A DNA stretch of 64,000 bases from Cynocephalus volans (GCF_027409185.1 NC_084469.1:30308293-30372292), one strand, 5' to 3'; counted from the stretch's first letter, positions 24,390 through 35,199 are shown. The notes: generated from the letters alone by a model not told the origin. Translations and numbers: made by a program.

Positions 24390-24929
24390 GGACCATAATG
24401 GTACCTTCAGCACCTGCCACTGCCTGGAGAGGGAGGATGGCTGAAGGGGACAAAGCAGGGTCCAGAGTGCCACTTCTTGATGGGAAGGGCTAAAGAGGGG
24501 GGCTGCAAGGGCAGAGATGGTAGATGTTGTACAATATGGAGGGGGCCTATTTTCCCCCCGAGAGACAGGTGGATGCTGAAGCAGGGGGTAATCAATGAGA
24601 TCTGGAACTTGTGGCTTTTTGGGAATGGTCTTTGAAATTTTGTTGCATAATGAGTGGTCTTGATGCAGAGTCACAAAGGCCTGGACATAAGGAACCTCCG
24701 ACCATTTCCCTTGCCTCTTGCAAAACAGATCTAGTTGGTAGATCATCTTGTAATTGGTGCTCCCATTTAGAGGCCACAGCTCTTGGTCCCCAAGCTTATA
24801 TTGAGGCCAGGCCTTGTTACAAGAAAAGATCAAGCGTTTTTTCTTCAGATTGTCTGGGTCAAATCTGTCCCAATGGTTAAGGATACATCTGAGAGGGGAA
24901 TCCAGGGGAATTGACTGAGTGCTTCCCAT
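24390..24929 (-). pseudogene. Endogenous retrovirus gag (matrix) fragment
   Basis: The minus-strand frame begins MGSTQS at 24929, an N-myristoylation-type start typical of retroviral matrix proteins. The following 100 residues have the matrix pattern seen in class I endogenous gag proteins (WPQYKLGD, LQLDLFCKRQGKW-like segment, PYVQAF). A proline-rich p12-like stretch follows. A frameshift near 24430 separates it from a short LPLQAVAGAEG segment that normally precedes capsid, after which homology stops at about 24390. No capsid, pol or LTR is attached, so it is an orphan piece. A pyrimidine tract ending in CAG lies immediately upstream. Confidence 0.75.
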
Positions 24930-25954
24930 GATCTCCTGCAAAGAAGAAAAAGGGAAAGTCTAAAGGGATGATCACTGGGTCAAAATCCTCTCTAGCGTGT
25001 CCTCTGAAATAGGGTATTTTGCCCTTGAGGAGGATCTGTGTGTGTCCCCAACTGGGTTTCTCCAACCCTATAGTCAGCCCCATGATAAGCTTTGCAGCCT
25101 TTTCCTTTGCCTTCCCCTAAAACCGACTTTGGCTCCTCACTAATGATCCTGTGCTTTATAAAAGCAACTTGACAAGACGATGCTTGCTATGGGCTCCTTA
25201 CAGTGAATTAGTCCAAATCAACATGGGAGTAGGTTAACTTGTGCTAGGCCCTGAAGATCTAGGTGAGGAGCAAGATCTGTTGCTCCAAGTAGGAAGAAGG
25301 GAATGCAATTAATATCTCACTGATAACAATGCTATTCCACAAGCATAACAGCCCAGACTATGGGACAAATTGAAATAAAAAAAAGTCTGCCAAACAAATG
25401 TAATATCCTGGGAATTAGGTGGTGGAGGTTCCCTTAACAAGGAGTTTACAGGGTAATTGTGTACTTAATCCTGTTGCTTTTCATAAACCTTTTGCAACTG
25501 AGCTTCCAAGATGCAAGCAGTGCCAAATAGAGCACCCATAGCCTGTGAGGGAGACACCCCTGGGAGCAGTCACCCAGGGAAGGGGAAGCTGCAGGGGAAC
25601 AGGGATCAGCTGAAACACTCCATGCTGGTTCTAACACACTCCAGCTGGCAAGGTTATATCCTTTCTTAATTATCACTAATGGATTTTACCCTAATTAAGA
25701 TTCCACCTGTATTTTGACTTGCCTCTTTTGTTCTTAAGTGATTTACAGGAGATTTTAAGCTTTGCTGTTGGTCTGAAACTCTTTCTGTAATCTTTACTCT
25801 AATATTTCCCAAGACTGCTGTTTCCCTGCTTTCAAAACCATGGAGTTGACTTTTACAACAAGAAATGCCGTGACTTTGTTGTCAGCTTCCACCACTAAAA
25901 CATTCTGCACCCCATTACTAACAATGTTTGTTATATGCAAATTAATCCTAGTAT
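24930..25954. other. Flank between gag fragment and provirus
   Basis: It may include the untranslated leader of the gag-bearing element. No LTR ends or primer site were recognised. Confidence 0.35.
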
Positions 25955-25959
25955 ATCCC
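25955..25959. repeat. 5-bp TSD of the provirus, left copy
   Basis: ATCCC directly abuts the TG of the left LTR and recurs at 30019-30023 directly after the CA of the right LTR. Confidence 0.8.
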
Positions 25960-26264
25960 TGTTTGGGCTGGATCACATACCCCTCAACCCCGTCCTGTGC
26001 AGGTTGTGAGCTAGGTAGTTGGAAAAAGATTCTGGGAGCTGTTGGCAAGGTAGACATGCTTTATTTGGAATGTGAGCTCCACTGACCAGCATATCAGAGC
26101 TGTTGTCTTTTATACTGAAGTACACCACAGTGGCAACTAGCCAAGGAGTACATGGGTGCACTCATACTACTCTTACACAACATGTTTACAGTGGACATGT
26201 TGAGTCATGTCGAGCCAGATATGAGGTCAGGGAACCTGACCACACTGTCTCCATTTTCTTCACA
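25960..26264 (-). repeat. 3' LTR of the provirus
   Basis: It pairs with 29713-30018 and shares 'gggctggatcaca', 'gattctgggagctgttg', 'atgctttatt' and 'caactagccaaggagtacat'. It ends TTCACA before flanking internal DNA. Confidence 0.9.
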
Positions 26265-26295
26265 CTCCAGCCCTTCGGGTTCCCTTGCTGTACAA
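26265..26295 (-). promoter_or_regulatory. Polypurine-tract candidate
   Basis: Read on the minus strand, purine-rich sequence (AAGGGAACCCGAAGGGCTGG) directly precedes the 3' LTR, where plus-strand DNA synthesis is primed in retroviruses. Confidence 0.5.
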
Positions 26296-26296
26296 T

Positions 26297-26650
26297 CTAT
26301 GCATCTGGGATCTTCTGTGATGTGCCTTTAGTGAGGATAGTTGACCCTTGTATCCATAGGCCACAGCAGCAATACAGGCTGCAACAACATGTTACTAGAA
26401 CACAGGCTCCCCCTCCCAGTATGGCTAATGCCCGCCTCCAGGAAGATGACATATTGGCCCACCATTCTTGGAGGGGTTCTCCAGTCATTTTCTGAACAGC
26501 AAGAATTTCACTGGCTAATTGTTGTAAAGCCTGGGTAACACTATGATGACAGTCAGGGATGTATATACAACATTCTGTTCCAAGGAGGGTACACACCCCT
26601 CCCTGGGAGGCTGTTAACATATCTAGGGCTGTTCAGTTTTGCAAAACCAC
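26297..26650 (-). pseudogene. Env transmembrane-subunit remnant
   Basis: Minus-strand translation shows TALDMLTASQGGVC followed by a CX6CC motif (CTLLGTECC), the hallmark of gamma-type retroviral transmembrane subunits around the heptad and disulfide loop. A hydrophobic cysteine-rich membrane anchor follows (around LGGGACVLVTCCC). A stop codon lies just upstream of this motif, and nearly all the surface subunit is missing. No functional envelope is possible. Confidence 0.8.
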
Positions 26651-26689
26651 CTTCCTCACCTGATACAGTGCTTCTTTGTTCTACATTTG

Positions 26690-27200
26690 CTCCCCATTTG
26701 GACAGAGTGGGGGTTTGAGCTACACCCATTTTGGGGGTGGTTTGCCCATGTGTGCAACCAACTCAGTATGGGATACATCATCCTTATTAGGACCTTGGCT
26801 GTTCCTATGAACAGTTTCAGTAGCCATCAGGGCAGAATACACAGCTGCTAACTGTTTCTCTGTCAGAGAATAATGCACTTCAGCACCCTTCCAGAGCTGA
26901 GACCAAAAGCCTGTAGGTGTTTGGAACTGGTCTTACATCTGCCACAAACCCCATCCTGACACTTCTTGGGTTATATGCACATCTAGTTCAAAAGACCGAG
27001 TGAGATCAGCCACTTATAAAGCTCGCACTTGCTGTATGGTCCTCTTTGTAGCATGGTAAGCCCATTCTGCTTCCTCAGTCCAATCCCAAGGGGCTCCTTT
27101 CTTTGTTAATGCATACAATGGGTGGGCCATTTGGGCCATATGGGGTACAAAAGCTCTCCAAAACCCCAGAAGTCCCAAATATGCCTGTAGCTGAGCTACC
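26690..27200 (-). pseudogene. Pol connection / RNase H start, truncated
   Basis: The minus strand has the post-RT connection (FLGLLGFWR-like YLGLLGFWRAFVPHMAQMA) and then, with stops, the tether and opening RNase H strand (FELDVHITQE, then YSLTEKQLAAVYSAL). The homology ends about 26700 and env sequence follows directly. The RNase H C-terminus and the whole integrase are absent. Confidence 0.7.
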
Positions 27201-27314
27201 ATTGCGCACCAAGGGTACGCCTGTATTTTGTCTATAATAGCTTCCGGGATGACTCATGTCTTACCTGATGAAACAACTACTAAGAATTTGACTGACAGTC
27301 CAGGTCCTTGCACT

Positions 27315-28130
27315 TTGGTTGTATTCATGACCCACCACTTTGCTCCAAATGGCTTAACAGCATTGGGGCCACCTGGGTTAAATCTGCAAGAGAATCAGAG
27401 GTTAGTAAGACATCATCTATATAATGAAAAATTGTAACCATGCTGGGCCTAGTCCACTTGGCTAGGTCCCCAGCCACTAAACCATGACAGATGGTTGGGC
27501 TGTGCAGGTATCCTCTGGGTAACACCTAAAAAGTCCATTGCCTTCCTTCCAATGTGAAAGCAAATTGATCTTGGCTATCAGCTGAGATTGGGATAGAGAA
27601 GAAAGCATTTGCAAGGTCCAGTACATAATGACAAGTTCCCAGCTGAGTTGCCAGCTGATCCATTACATCACGAACCGAAGGCATAGCCATGTGTAAAGAA
27701 GGCACTACTTTGTTCAGTTCTTGATAATCCACAGTCATTCTCCGGGTACCATCAGGTTTTTTCACTGGCCATACTGGGGCATTAAATGGGCTATGTGTGG
27801 GACATATGATGCCAACTTTCCTTAACTCCAATATAGTGGTACCTATCTGTGCATGTCCTCCTGGGAGGCGATACTGCTTCACATTGACTACATGTCTTGG
27901 CTTGGGTAACACCTGTGGGTCATGTTTAGCATGTCCCCACAACACAGGCTTTACTGTCTGTATCTGCAGCTGAAATTCTCCAGCTGTTGTTTGCAGGTGT
28001 AACACGTAATGTACATCTATATCCAAGATGTATTCAGCTACTGGGGATACATATACAGTATATACACTAGGGAGCAATCATCCTATGCCCAGCAGCAAAG
28101 ATACAGCTTTGATTCTATAGTATGTCCTCC
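27315..28130 (-). pseudogene. Pol protease end and reverse transcriptase, broken
   Basis: The retroviral reverse transcriptase copies genomic RNA. The minus-strand frame 28077-27526 carries WPVKKPDGTRRMTVDYQELN and the LDLANAFFSIP motif with the first catalytic aspartate. One in-frame TAG near 27526 splits it from LPRGYLHSP and HYIDDVLLTSD, the YXDD-box equivalent (YIDD) with both aspartates retained. The protease-to-RT linker (VSPVAEYILDIDV) precedes it. Further frameshifts lie around 27300. Confidence 0.85.
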
Positions 28131-29680
28131 ATAACCATCAACATTAACTGTGGCCCCTGGAAACTTATCTGGGTTGCCATGTATCATGTATCAGGCTATG
28201 TTCTGTGATGATATCCACCAATGCCAATACACACTGTATATTTGTCTCTGACCAATGTACTGCCGATTCAATGTGAGGCCTCTGGTCCTCATCTGTCCCC
28301 AAAAAGCGAGCACCTCAGCCTGCTCCCTGGCCGAAGGAGAACAGTCCATCCACTTCCATGGACATAGCCGAAAAATCTTTCAGAATCACTGGGCATACCT
28401 TGACATTTTCCTCTTTTGGAAGCTTGGTGAAATGCTGTTTGGGGCACAATTGTTGCCACAAGGTGAACAGGACTGCATTTGGTTATTGGTTGATTTTTTT
28501 TCCCTATTGACCCCTGCCGTTAGCAAATCAAGCCACATCTGCACATGGCTGGTCTTGTTTGGTCCCTTTGGGACAACATCCCAAGAATTTCTTGGGGGCT
28601 TGGTTTTAGTCATCTTTCAGATCCCTTTCTCTTGTCTCCTCCCCTCTGCTTATCATGGTCATTACTTCATGTATGGGACGACCAACGTATGGGGCTAATA
28701 TAGCCATCAGTGACTCAAAGGACAGTGATGAGGCATTTTGCAGTACTACGTCCCTCATGTTGCCTGCAAAATATTCATCATCTGGTCCATGGGTGTTCAC
28801 ATTAAACATAAACTACTGCATCCCCAGTTCCCAAATTATTTGAACCAACTTGGTATATGTTTGCCATTTACTCACAGTTTTGGGCAGTTATCCAGCATTT
28901 GTCCACACGGTCCAGACAGCTGCATTCACCTATTCCATGAAGGAGTGCATAAAGGAGTTACCCTGCCTCTATGCATATCTGTGGCTATTCTGTAACCACT
29001 GCCACAGGGATGGGTGTGTGGTGATAGAGGCTAATGTTTCCACCTCTTCCCCAGGGCACATCACAAGTGCACATCCATCCCTAGGTCCCATAACCATAGG
29101 AGCCAAGAAGCTAGGGGTTCATCCTATTTCTCTTTAAACTGTTTCTCTAAGTCAACTAACTCAGCTTGAGTATAGGGGACATAAGTAGTATATTGGGACA
29201 CTTGTGGGTTGCCTACCAGTTGTCTGCTTGGTCCCATAGGCTGCTCGTGCTTCATTTTCTGATGCACAACAGGTTGTGCCAGGAGATATACAGTTCTCCC
29301 AACTCACCCTCAGTTTCATCATTGTCCTTGGTGACCTGTGGCTGTACTTCAGCCTCCAGAGCATGTACCTGCATCTCCAGCAGGTCTGCTTTTTGTTGTA
29401 ACTCTCAAAGCCATGCCACCTCATGGAATGCATGGTCCACGTTGGCTCATACTGCAGTGAACATCAGGTAGCCCATCCTGCTAGCTGCTCTCCAGGACTC
29501 TTCATCTACCACCATAGAGCCCAGTACCTGGAGAGCCTTCTCTGTGCTCACTGGGGACCCATCCACCTAGTCCCACATTTCCAGCAGAACCCAGGTCCAC
29601 AGGAAAGCAACCACAAGGTACCACATACTTGAGGGCTGCCATATATCTTCCCCCTTCTGAGGGGCTACTGGCTCCCTTAC
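28131..29680 (-). pseudogene. Gag / protease remnant of the provirus
   Basis: Frames are fragmentary: 29161-29433, 28606-28809 (with a capsid-C-terminus-like segment) and 28386-28613. Placement between the 5' LTR and pol makes this gag by position. I did not see a clear zinc knuckle, and the matrix start is not recognisable. Confidence 0.5.
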
Positions 29681-29689
29681 GTGCTTACA

Positions 29690-29710
29690 ATCCTGCCAAT
29701 GACTACACCA
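29690..29710 (-). promoter_or_regulatory. Primer-binding-site candidate
   Basis: Two bases from the 5' LTR end, the minus strand reads TGGTGTAGTC, then ATTGGCAGGAT. This resembles a complement of the tRNA-Ser 3' end (TGGCGTAGTCGGCAGGAT) with a CpG transition and a three-base insertion. A tRNA-Leu primer is less similar. Confidence 0.5.
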
Positions 29711-29712
29711 AG

Positions 29713-30018
29713 TGTTGGGCTGGATCACAGACCCCTCAATCCCATCCTGTGCAGGTCATAAACTAGGTAGTTGGAGAAAGATTCTGGGAGCTGTTGACAG
29801 GGTAGTCATGCTTTATTAGGACTCAAGCTCCTCTGGCTAGTGGATCAGAGCTGTTGTCTTATACTGAAGTACACAATAGGGGCAACTAGCCAAGGAGTAC
29901 ATGGGTGCACGTGTGCAGCTATACTATTACACAACATGCTTACAATGGACATGTTGAGTCATGTCCAGCTGGATATGAGGTGAGGGAGCATGACCATACT
30001 GTCTCCACTTTCTTCACA
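29713..30018 (-). repeat. 5' LTR of the provirus
   Basis: Partner of 25960-26264. It starts TG at 29713 and ends ACA at 30018, immediately followed by the ATCCC TSD copy. Confidence 0.9.
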
Positions 30019-30023
30019 ATCCC
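30019..30023. repeat. 5-bp TSD of the provirus, right copy
   Basis: ATCCC, matching 25955-25959. Confidence 0.8.
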
Positions 30024-31679
30024 AAAGTGTCAAGGAAGCTCCCTACCAAATAGATTGCTTTTGGAAATAAAAGATGACATTGTTAAACTTATGACTGTGA
30101 TGAGAAACTACACATGCTCAAGCCATCCTGATGGGCTTTGAGCATGGACTGTTACTTAGCTTATTTATTATTTCCATTTCATGCAACTGTGATTTTAAAG
30201 ATGACAGATGGTAATAAATCATTGGCTTTCATAAGTCATTTCATAATACAATTACATTTTTCTAGTTACGTTTTACTAATTACATTTTTACCTGGTTGGA
30301 CACTAGTTCCACTTTATGTGGTCCTGTCCCTCAACTTGGATTCTATTCAGGTATGTGATTTGATAAATTGTGTATTTATTTCTATTTGGAGCCACCTCTA
30401 TTAATGCATCCTCTCTTGCTAAACAACTGAGAATTCAGACTGTATTGACACCATTTTGATGATTTCTCAAGCTTTTTCTTTTCTAGTCTTTCTTATTTCC
30501 TGAATATAGTTACAGAAAACAGAGTCAGAGAATTGCCAATGAATATTAATCAACCCTCCCCTTAATACCAAAGTAAAGAAACACACAAACCAAAAACAAG
30601 ATAAAAGGGAAGCCAGTATCTTCCCCATGATAGTTCAGAATAACCTTGAATAAGCCCCAAAGGAAGGGCTAAGTGTAAAAACCCTTCTCATCTTTACAGG
30701 AACAGAATATAAAACATGTCATTTATTGCCATTCTGATGAATACAGGGATTAAAGATAGCGCTTAACTTCAAAATACCGGGGAACAAAACTGCAGCTTTG
30801 TTAAAAGGCTCTAATTTGCTGCTGCTCCCACATGTCACTCCAAATTTCCATCCCATTTTTATAAGCTGGTTAATCATCAGAAACTGACCATCAAGCAAGG
30901 GTGGAGGCATTCTGCTTCCAATTTTCAGAAATGTAAGTGGCTTTCTCCTAAGACTCAGAGTTATGAAGTCCACCTGGATCTGTCCAGCTGTGAGACCCTC
31001 CTTCAAGGCATCATTTGGAATGAGGAGGAACTGCCTAATTGCACACCAGATGCCCCTTGGCCTAACGATCCCCAGATGTGCATCATTAACAACTGCTGGG
31101 CAATATCCCACCACTACAGAGAAATTGTTGGGGGAGCTCTTCCACCTGTGTAATATGGCTCCGCTTTTTTCTCAAAAAGGAAACCTCAGCAGAGCATAGA
31201 GCGGATCACAAATGCATCAGGGTGGTCAACAATAATCACAATCATCAGGGAGGAAACATTTAACATGGTTTAGAAGGGTAATATTTCCCTAGGGAAAAAT
31301 AAGACTCTACAGCCCGAACGGCATGGGGCTCTTACCTCAAGGCTGACTTCATGTTGAGGCAGTGGAGGAGGAGGCAGGCGGGGAGGACACTGTCCATTTC
31401 ACCTGCCTGCACCAAACTGAGCTGAGCCAAGCAGAGTCAAGACAAGTGGGCTGGGTGCAATCCCAGTTGGGTGTGATCCCAGCTGGTTGCAGCTCAGAGA
31501 GCAGTGGGAGGCATGGGATAAAGAGGTGGAGGAGGTAGAAAGAAAATGGCAAAAGTGAAAGCAATGGTAAAGAAAAGCAGTTACCTTTTTGTTTCCTGGC
31601 CCATGCACCAGGATGTCATGGGAAAACTGCAGGTTTTCCATTCAGGGAACCAAGATGTTGTGGGAAACTGCAGGTTTTG
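30024..31679. other. Unassigned region with an orphan 131-codon frame
   Basis: The minus strand is open at 30719-31114. The translation is balanced in composition and lacks low-complexity sequence, but I recognise no domain. It could be a decayed retrogene or a chance frame. Upstream sequence (31120-31250, minus) is not open in the same frame. The rest of the interval shows no gene or named repeat. Confidence 0.3.
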
Positions 31680-32235
31680 CCAGCTAAATCCAGATTCTTG
31701 GTGTCTTGAACAAAGAATTGGATGATACATGCCAAAGGTGAAAAGCAAAGGACAGCTTAATAAGAGAGAAAGTACATTCCACAGAGAATGGAGCGGGCCC
31801 AGTGATAAGTGTGGCTCTAGAGCCCCAGGTGAAATGCAATGAGCAGTTTTACTTAGAAAGAGAGAGAGTACACTATGGAGAGGACGGAGCTAGCTGGAGG
31901 GAAAGACAATGGCTCAACAGCCCTAACAGTTACATTCTGGGGGTTTAACCCCTCCCAGGTGAATTCTTATCATTTGGCCATTGGTTGAGCCCTGGTAGTC
32001 TCTGTGGATTGGCACCTTAGCTGGTGGAAGGTCTTCAGTCCAACCGAATGGTGCGCTATGTAGGGGCAGAGAGCTCCCTACCTGTCTTTATTTCCTGTGG
32101 CTGTGCATGCCTGTATCCTCAGGGAACCAGCAGTTCCAGCTACCCTACTGACAAACAATGGGGTTTCCTCTTCCCATTCTTATCCTTTTCTAATTTCCAC
32201 AATAAGACCTTCCCCAGAGAGGTGAGGGCACACAT
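31680..32235 (-). repeat. Probable solitary ERV1-type LTR
   Basis: On the minus strand the right part has U3-like wording ('gctaaggtgccaatccacag', 'gataagaattcacctggga'). The left part has a U5-like end ('atccaattctttgttcaag', 'acaccaagaatctgg') as in several class I LTRs. No TSD or partner LTR was found. It lies 0.6 kb from the second provirus, and whether they are related is unknown. Confidence 0.45.
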
Positions 32236-32854
32236 TACCCCTGGGCCAGGTCAGGGGAGCTTGCTTCCAAAGGCTGGCCTGTTCCCCAGCCACCCCTGTG
32301 CACTCTCAGGACGAGAATGTAGTGGTGCCTCTCCCAACCCCCAGCCCCACCCCAGCCTTTCCCACACTCAGGCCATAAGCTCCCATTTGACCAAGACCTG
32401 CAAGTGTAAAGTGTCCAAAGCATGGCGCCTGCTGACAGCCCCTGTCTTGTTCTTCATTGGCTGTGGTCGCTACTTTTGACATTTTGATCTGAGTCCATTT
32501 GAGAGAGAAGTGTCACTTCTATGATGGAAAGAAAACATACAACTACATGGTTAGAAAATAAGCTGGCCCCTGAGCTTCACACTGTGTGGGGCTGATGGGC
32601 AAGTTACAAGGGTCCAAGAGGACCTTAAGGCACTCCCTTGGTATAAGGTGTGGTCAAAACAAGTTTTCCTGAAAGCACAAGAGGCTCCAATTAGGGCCCA
32701 GGCTCTGCCTGCCAGGCTGCGCTGATGCCCTTGGGAGACAAAGATAGGGCAGGCATTACTGGACCCACTCACAGTGGGAAACCTTTGGCTGAGGGAGGCG
32801 AAGTGACAGACCAATGTTGTGCAGATGGTACCGAGGCCGAGCGATGCCAGGAAC
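32236..32854. other. No gene seen between LTRs
   Basis: Moderate GC content and short frames only. Nothing recognisable. Confidence 0.45.
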
Positions 32855-33183
32855 TGTTAGGTTGAGCGAGGCAGAGAAAAAAGAGAGAGACCCGAGCCAA
32901 GTGCCATTTCAGCCAAGAAGCTTTATTCCACCAGCGTGAAGGGGAGACCGAATCAGATCAGCCCCTGCCCCCATACAGACTAAAAAGGTTTTATAAGGTT
33001 TGAATTAGAGGAAAGTCATTGGGGGGTCATTTTTGCATCAGAATCTGTTTTGCACAAATTCTGGTTTTTCTCAGAAAGCAAGGGGATAGGGCATAGGAAG
33101 TTGATTAACTTGAAATAGGGAGGGGCAAGGTGGAAGAGCGTGGGAAGTTGCTGATCATGGCTGTGCTGACGTTAAGCCAGCCA
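32855..33183 (-). repeat. 3' LTR of the second retrovirus
   Basis: The 329-bp segment reads TG...CA on both strands. On the minus strand it has TATAAAA near 32990, AATAAAG near 32925 and a pyrimidine-rich U5 ending CCTAACA. It is directly preceded on that strand by a purine-rich tract (AGAAGGGAGGGATATAAGG). Confidence 0.8.
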
Positions 33184-33212
33184 TGAGGCCTTATATCCCT
33201 CCCTTCTGTGTT
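33184..33212 (-). promoter_or_regulatory. Polypurine tract of the second retrovirus
   Basis: The minus strand reads AGAAGGGAGGG and then ATATAAGG, directly before the LTR start. Confidence 0.65.
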
Positions 33213-33359
33213 TGGTTAAAAAGAAAAAGGCTGTGAGTTACTGTTACTAATCTCCCTAAGAAGACCCCCAAACCAGGTATATGGATGAAGGTCCATTTTC
33301 TATAACTTCTTGATGTTGACAAAGGGGCAGTCAGGGGCTAATGATCTGGGGGTTTTCCT

Positions 33360-33715
33360 TGTCATGGTCCTTGAGGCTGGAGGAGATGATAACGGGTGTC
33401 TCTCATCAGAATTTCAGTTACCCTCTCATGAGTCATGGTCTGGATGGTCATGGGGAGGAACTGGGAGGATTGTTGTAGAAGAACAGGTCCTACAGATAGC
33501 AGAAGGAAGATCATTACAAACGGAATTAGGATGGGGAACAAAATGGGTAATGGCCATGAGCCCTTAGACCATTCAGTTGGTGGAGCTTTTAGGTTTGTAG
33601 CCTTTTCCTGATTGAAAGAGAACATGGTGCAAATGATTAATCTTCCACTTTCAGCCATTGGGTTTTTTGAGTGGACAGGAAGTCTCTGAAATCCCCTTGT
33701 ATGTAGCAGTCCCAA
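33360..33715 (-). pseudogene. Env transmembrane C-terminus remnant
   Basis: The open minus frame has a W-rich short segment and then a hydrophobic membrane anchor (ILFPILIPFVMIFLLLSVGP), followed by a short cytoplasmic tail. The hydrophobic segment plus location just upstream of the polypurine tract identify env. The surface subunit is not seen. Confidence 0.7.
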
Positions 33716-33787
33716 AGAAAAGACAGAAATATGTCCTCAGAGGCTAGGACTTTGGGTGCGTTTGTAAGGAGAGAGAGAATTATATCA

Positions 33788-33884
33788 CAGCAGGCTGGCC
33801 CATGGCTCACTTGGGAGAATGTGGTGTTGACAACACCAAGTCAAGGGTTAAGATCCCCTCACCCATCATCTTTAAAAAAAAAAA
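33788..33884 (+). repeat. tRNA-Ile-like SINE (CYN-type)
   Basis: The 97-bp monomer has an A box (tggctcacttgg) and a B box (ggttaagatcc) spaced as in a tRNA, the phrase gtgttgacaacaccaag, and a terminal A run. It resembles the CYN SINE of colugos. Near-matching flanks aattatatca (33778-33787) and aattagatca (33885-33894) are a likely 10-bp TSD with one mismatch. Confidence 0.8.
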
Positions 33885-34039
33885 AATTAGATCATAGAGA
33901 TCCCCTGCAGCTGACATAGACATCGGCCAGGGACATCTCATGGTCAGGCTTATGTTGGCTGGCGTAGTTAGGCCTCTGTGGTTCTGAGTTCTGTCTCCTC
34001 CATGGGTTCCTCAGGTGTCCTTGTCAGCCTCATAGAGGT

Positions 34040-34500
34040 GGGTGTGAGAAGCCAAGAATGATATTTCTTGGGATGTCCTGAGAGTTTTGAACTGAAGTCT
34101 GGATAAATGAACACAAACACTTATTTAACCTAGAAAAATGAACCCAAGCAATTATGCCTGATAATTTTGCCATGGTTGGGGTGGTGAGAAGTACCTGGTG
34201 TGGTCCTGTCCACTTATGTTGAAGAAGTTTTGGATTCAAGTCTTTTAGGAGAACATATTCCCCTGGCTCAATGTTAAGAGGGGGAAACGGATTGGAATAG
34301 GGTTTTGTAGGTTGGTGTTAGCAGACTTGTGCAGAAATAGCCAGAGGTGGTTTAGGGCAGGTAGTCTCCCAACGGGTGAGGGTCATAAGGGAAGTTACCC
34401 AACAGAAAAAGTCTTCCATACATGAGCTCAAAGGGACTAAAGGTTGGGCCTGTGTCAGTTACTCTGCTACCAGAAGGGGGTGGCAAATTTGGGGAAGATG
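34040..34500 (-). pseudogene. Integrase C-terminal remnant
   Basis: The minus strand shows SPFELMYGR near 34430, then WTGPHQVLLTTPTMAKLSG near 34200 and ending in IAWVHFSRLNK. These are the end of the catalytic core and the C-terminal DNA-binding domain of gamma-type integrase. Stops and frameshifts separate them. The HHCC and DDE parts are absent. Confidence 0.75.
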
Positions 34501-34508
34501 GATTCCTT

Positions 34509-35035
34509 TTAATAGAATGGCCCAGAGTGGTTGGTGAATAACTGGCTTAAGTCTCTGGAGTCCCTCTTTACTGACAGGATATTGAACTTGGTGAGGGAAT
34601 GTGGAAAGGTTTTTAACTCGTATTTGTAGTGTGGGGGTAGTGGGGTGGTGTTTAATGATAGAAGAAGTAGTGGTATCCCAGGCCTTGGGGTTAACGATAT
34701 CAGGGGGTAGGAGGTTATAGGGGAGAAGTGAGTCTTGGGGGCATAAGAATAGAAGAGGTTCAGATGGGTTTGGAGTGAAGTATATGGATACCTGAGTTTG
34801 GTGAGGATATCCCTTCCCAAAATAGGAGTACAGCAGTGTAGAATGGCCGTAAACTGGCGCCTGAGAGGGACTTCAAAGAGAATACAAGGTAGAGGGGAGG
34901 TGACCTTTGCTTTGAATGGAATTTCTTCCACCCCTACAACAGAAATGGAGGAATTGAAAAGTTGGCTTGAATTATCTGGAAGCACTGAGTGTGTGTGGCC
35001 CCTGTATCTAGTAAGAAAGAAATGAGCTTACCTGC
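34509..35035 (-). pseudogene. Protease and start of reverse transcriptase, remnant
   Basis: The minus frame includes the aspartic-protease active site DTGATHSVLPD at about 34970-35005 and the family-typical GRDILTKL near 34800. A few residues of the RT N-terminus follow (DLSQLFTNHS) before a jump to integrase near 34500. The open run of about 158 codons is unusually long for a dead element. Confidence 0.75.
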
Positions 35036-35199
35036 TACTGTTACTGCTACCCGGGGTTCAGAAGTTGTGATAGGTGTGGCAGCAGGGATTGTAGACCCCA
35101 GTGGTTAGTCCCAGCAGGTCAGGCAGCTCCAAACCACGCTCTATAGGCTATTTGTAGGGGGCTGGAGAGGGTCCAGTGACACTTTTTCTGCAGTCCACA

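Larger units (their letters stand above)
25960..30018 (-). mobile_element. Endogenous retrovirus with two LTRs, internally deleted (ERV-L/ERV-S-like)
   Basis: A 4,059-bp provirus lies in minus orientation. Two LTRs of about 305 bp start TG and end CA and are bounded by a 5-bp TSD. On the minus strand the order is 5' LTR, a primer-site candidate, gag remnants, protease/reverse transcriptase, the start of RNase H, a jump to the env transmembrane subunit, a purine-rich tract and the 3' LTR. The reverse-transcriptase wording (LANAFFSIPI, HYIDDVLLTSD) and 5-bp TSD suggest the class III ERV-L/ERV-S group. An env piece is present, which ERV-L normally lacks but ERV-S has. The LTRs differ at many positions, so the insertion is old. 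All frames are broken. Confidence 0.9.

Noticed and set aside
24930-24960. Splice acceptor before the gag fragment, implying a domesticated gag exon
   Set aside because: A pyrimidine tract plus CAG is common by chance, the frame breaks after about 165 codons, and no donor or exon is visible.
29161-29471. Overlapping 90-101-codon frames as a host gene
   Set aside because: They lie in the gag region of the two-LTR provirus.
33788-33884. Functional tRNA-Ile gene
   Set aside because: It has A- and B-box-like sequence but no cloverleaf-compatible acceptor stem; the A tail and probable TSD mark it as a SINE.
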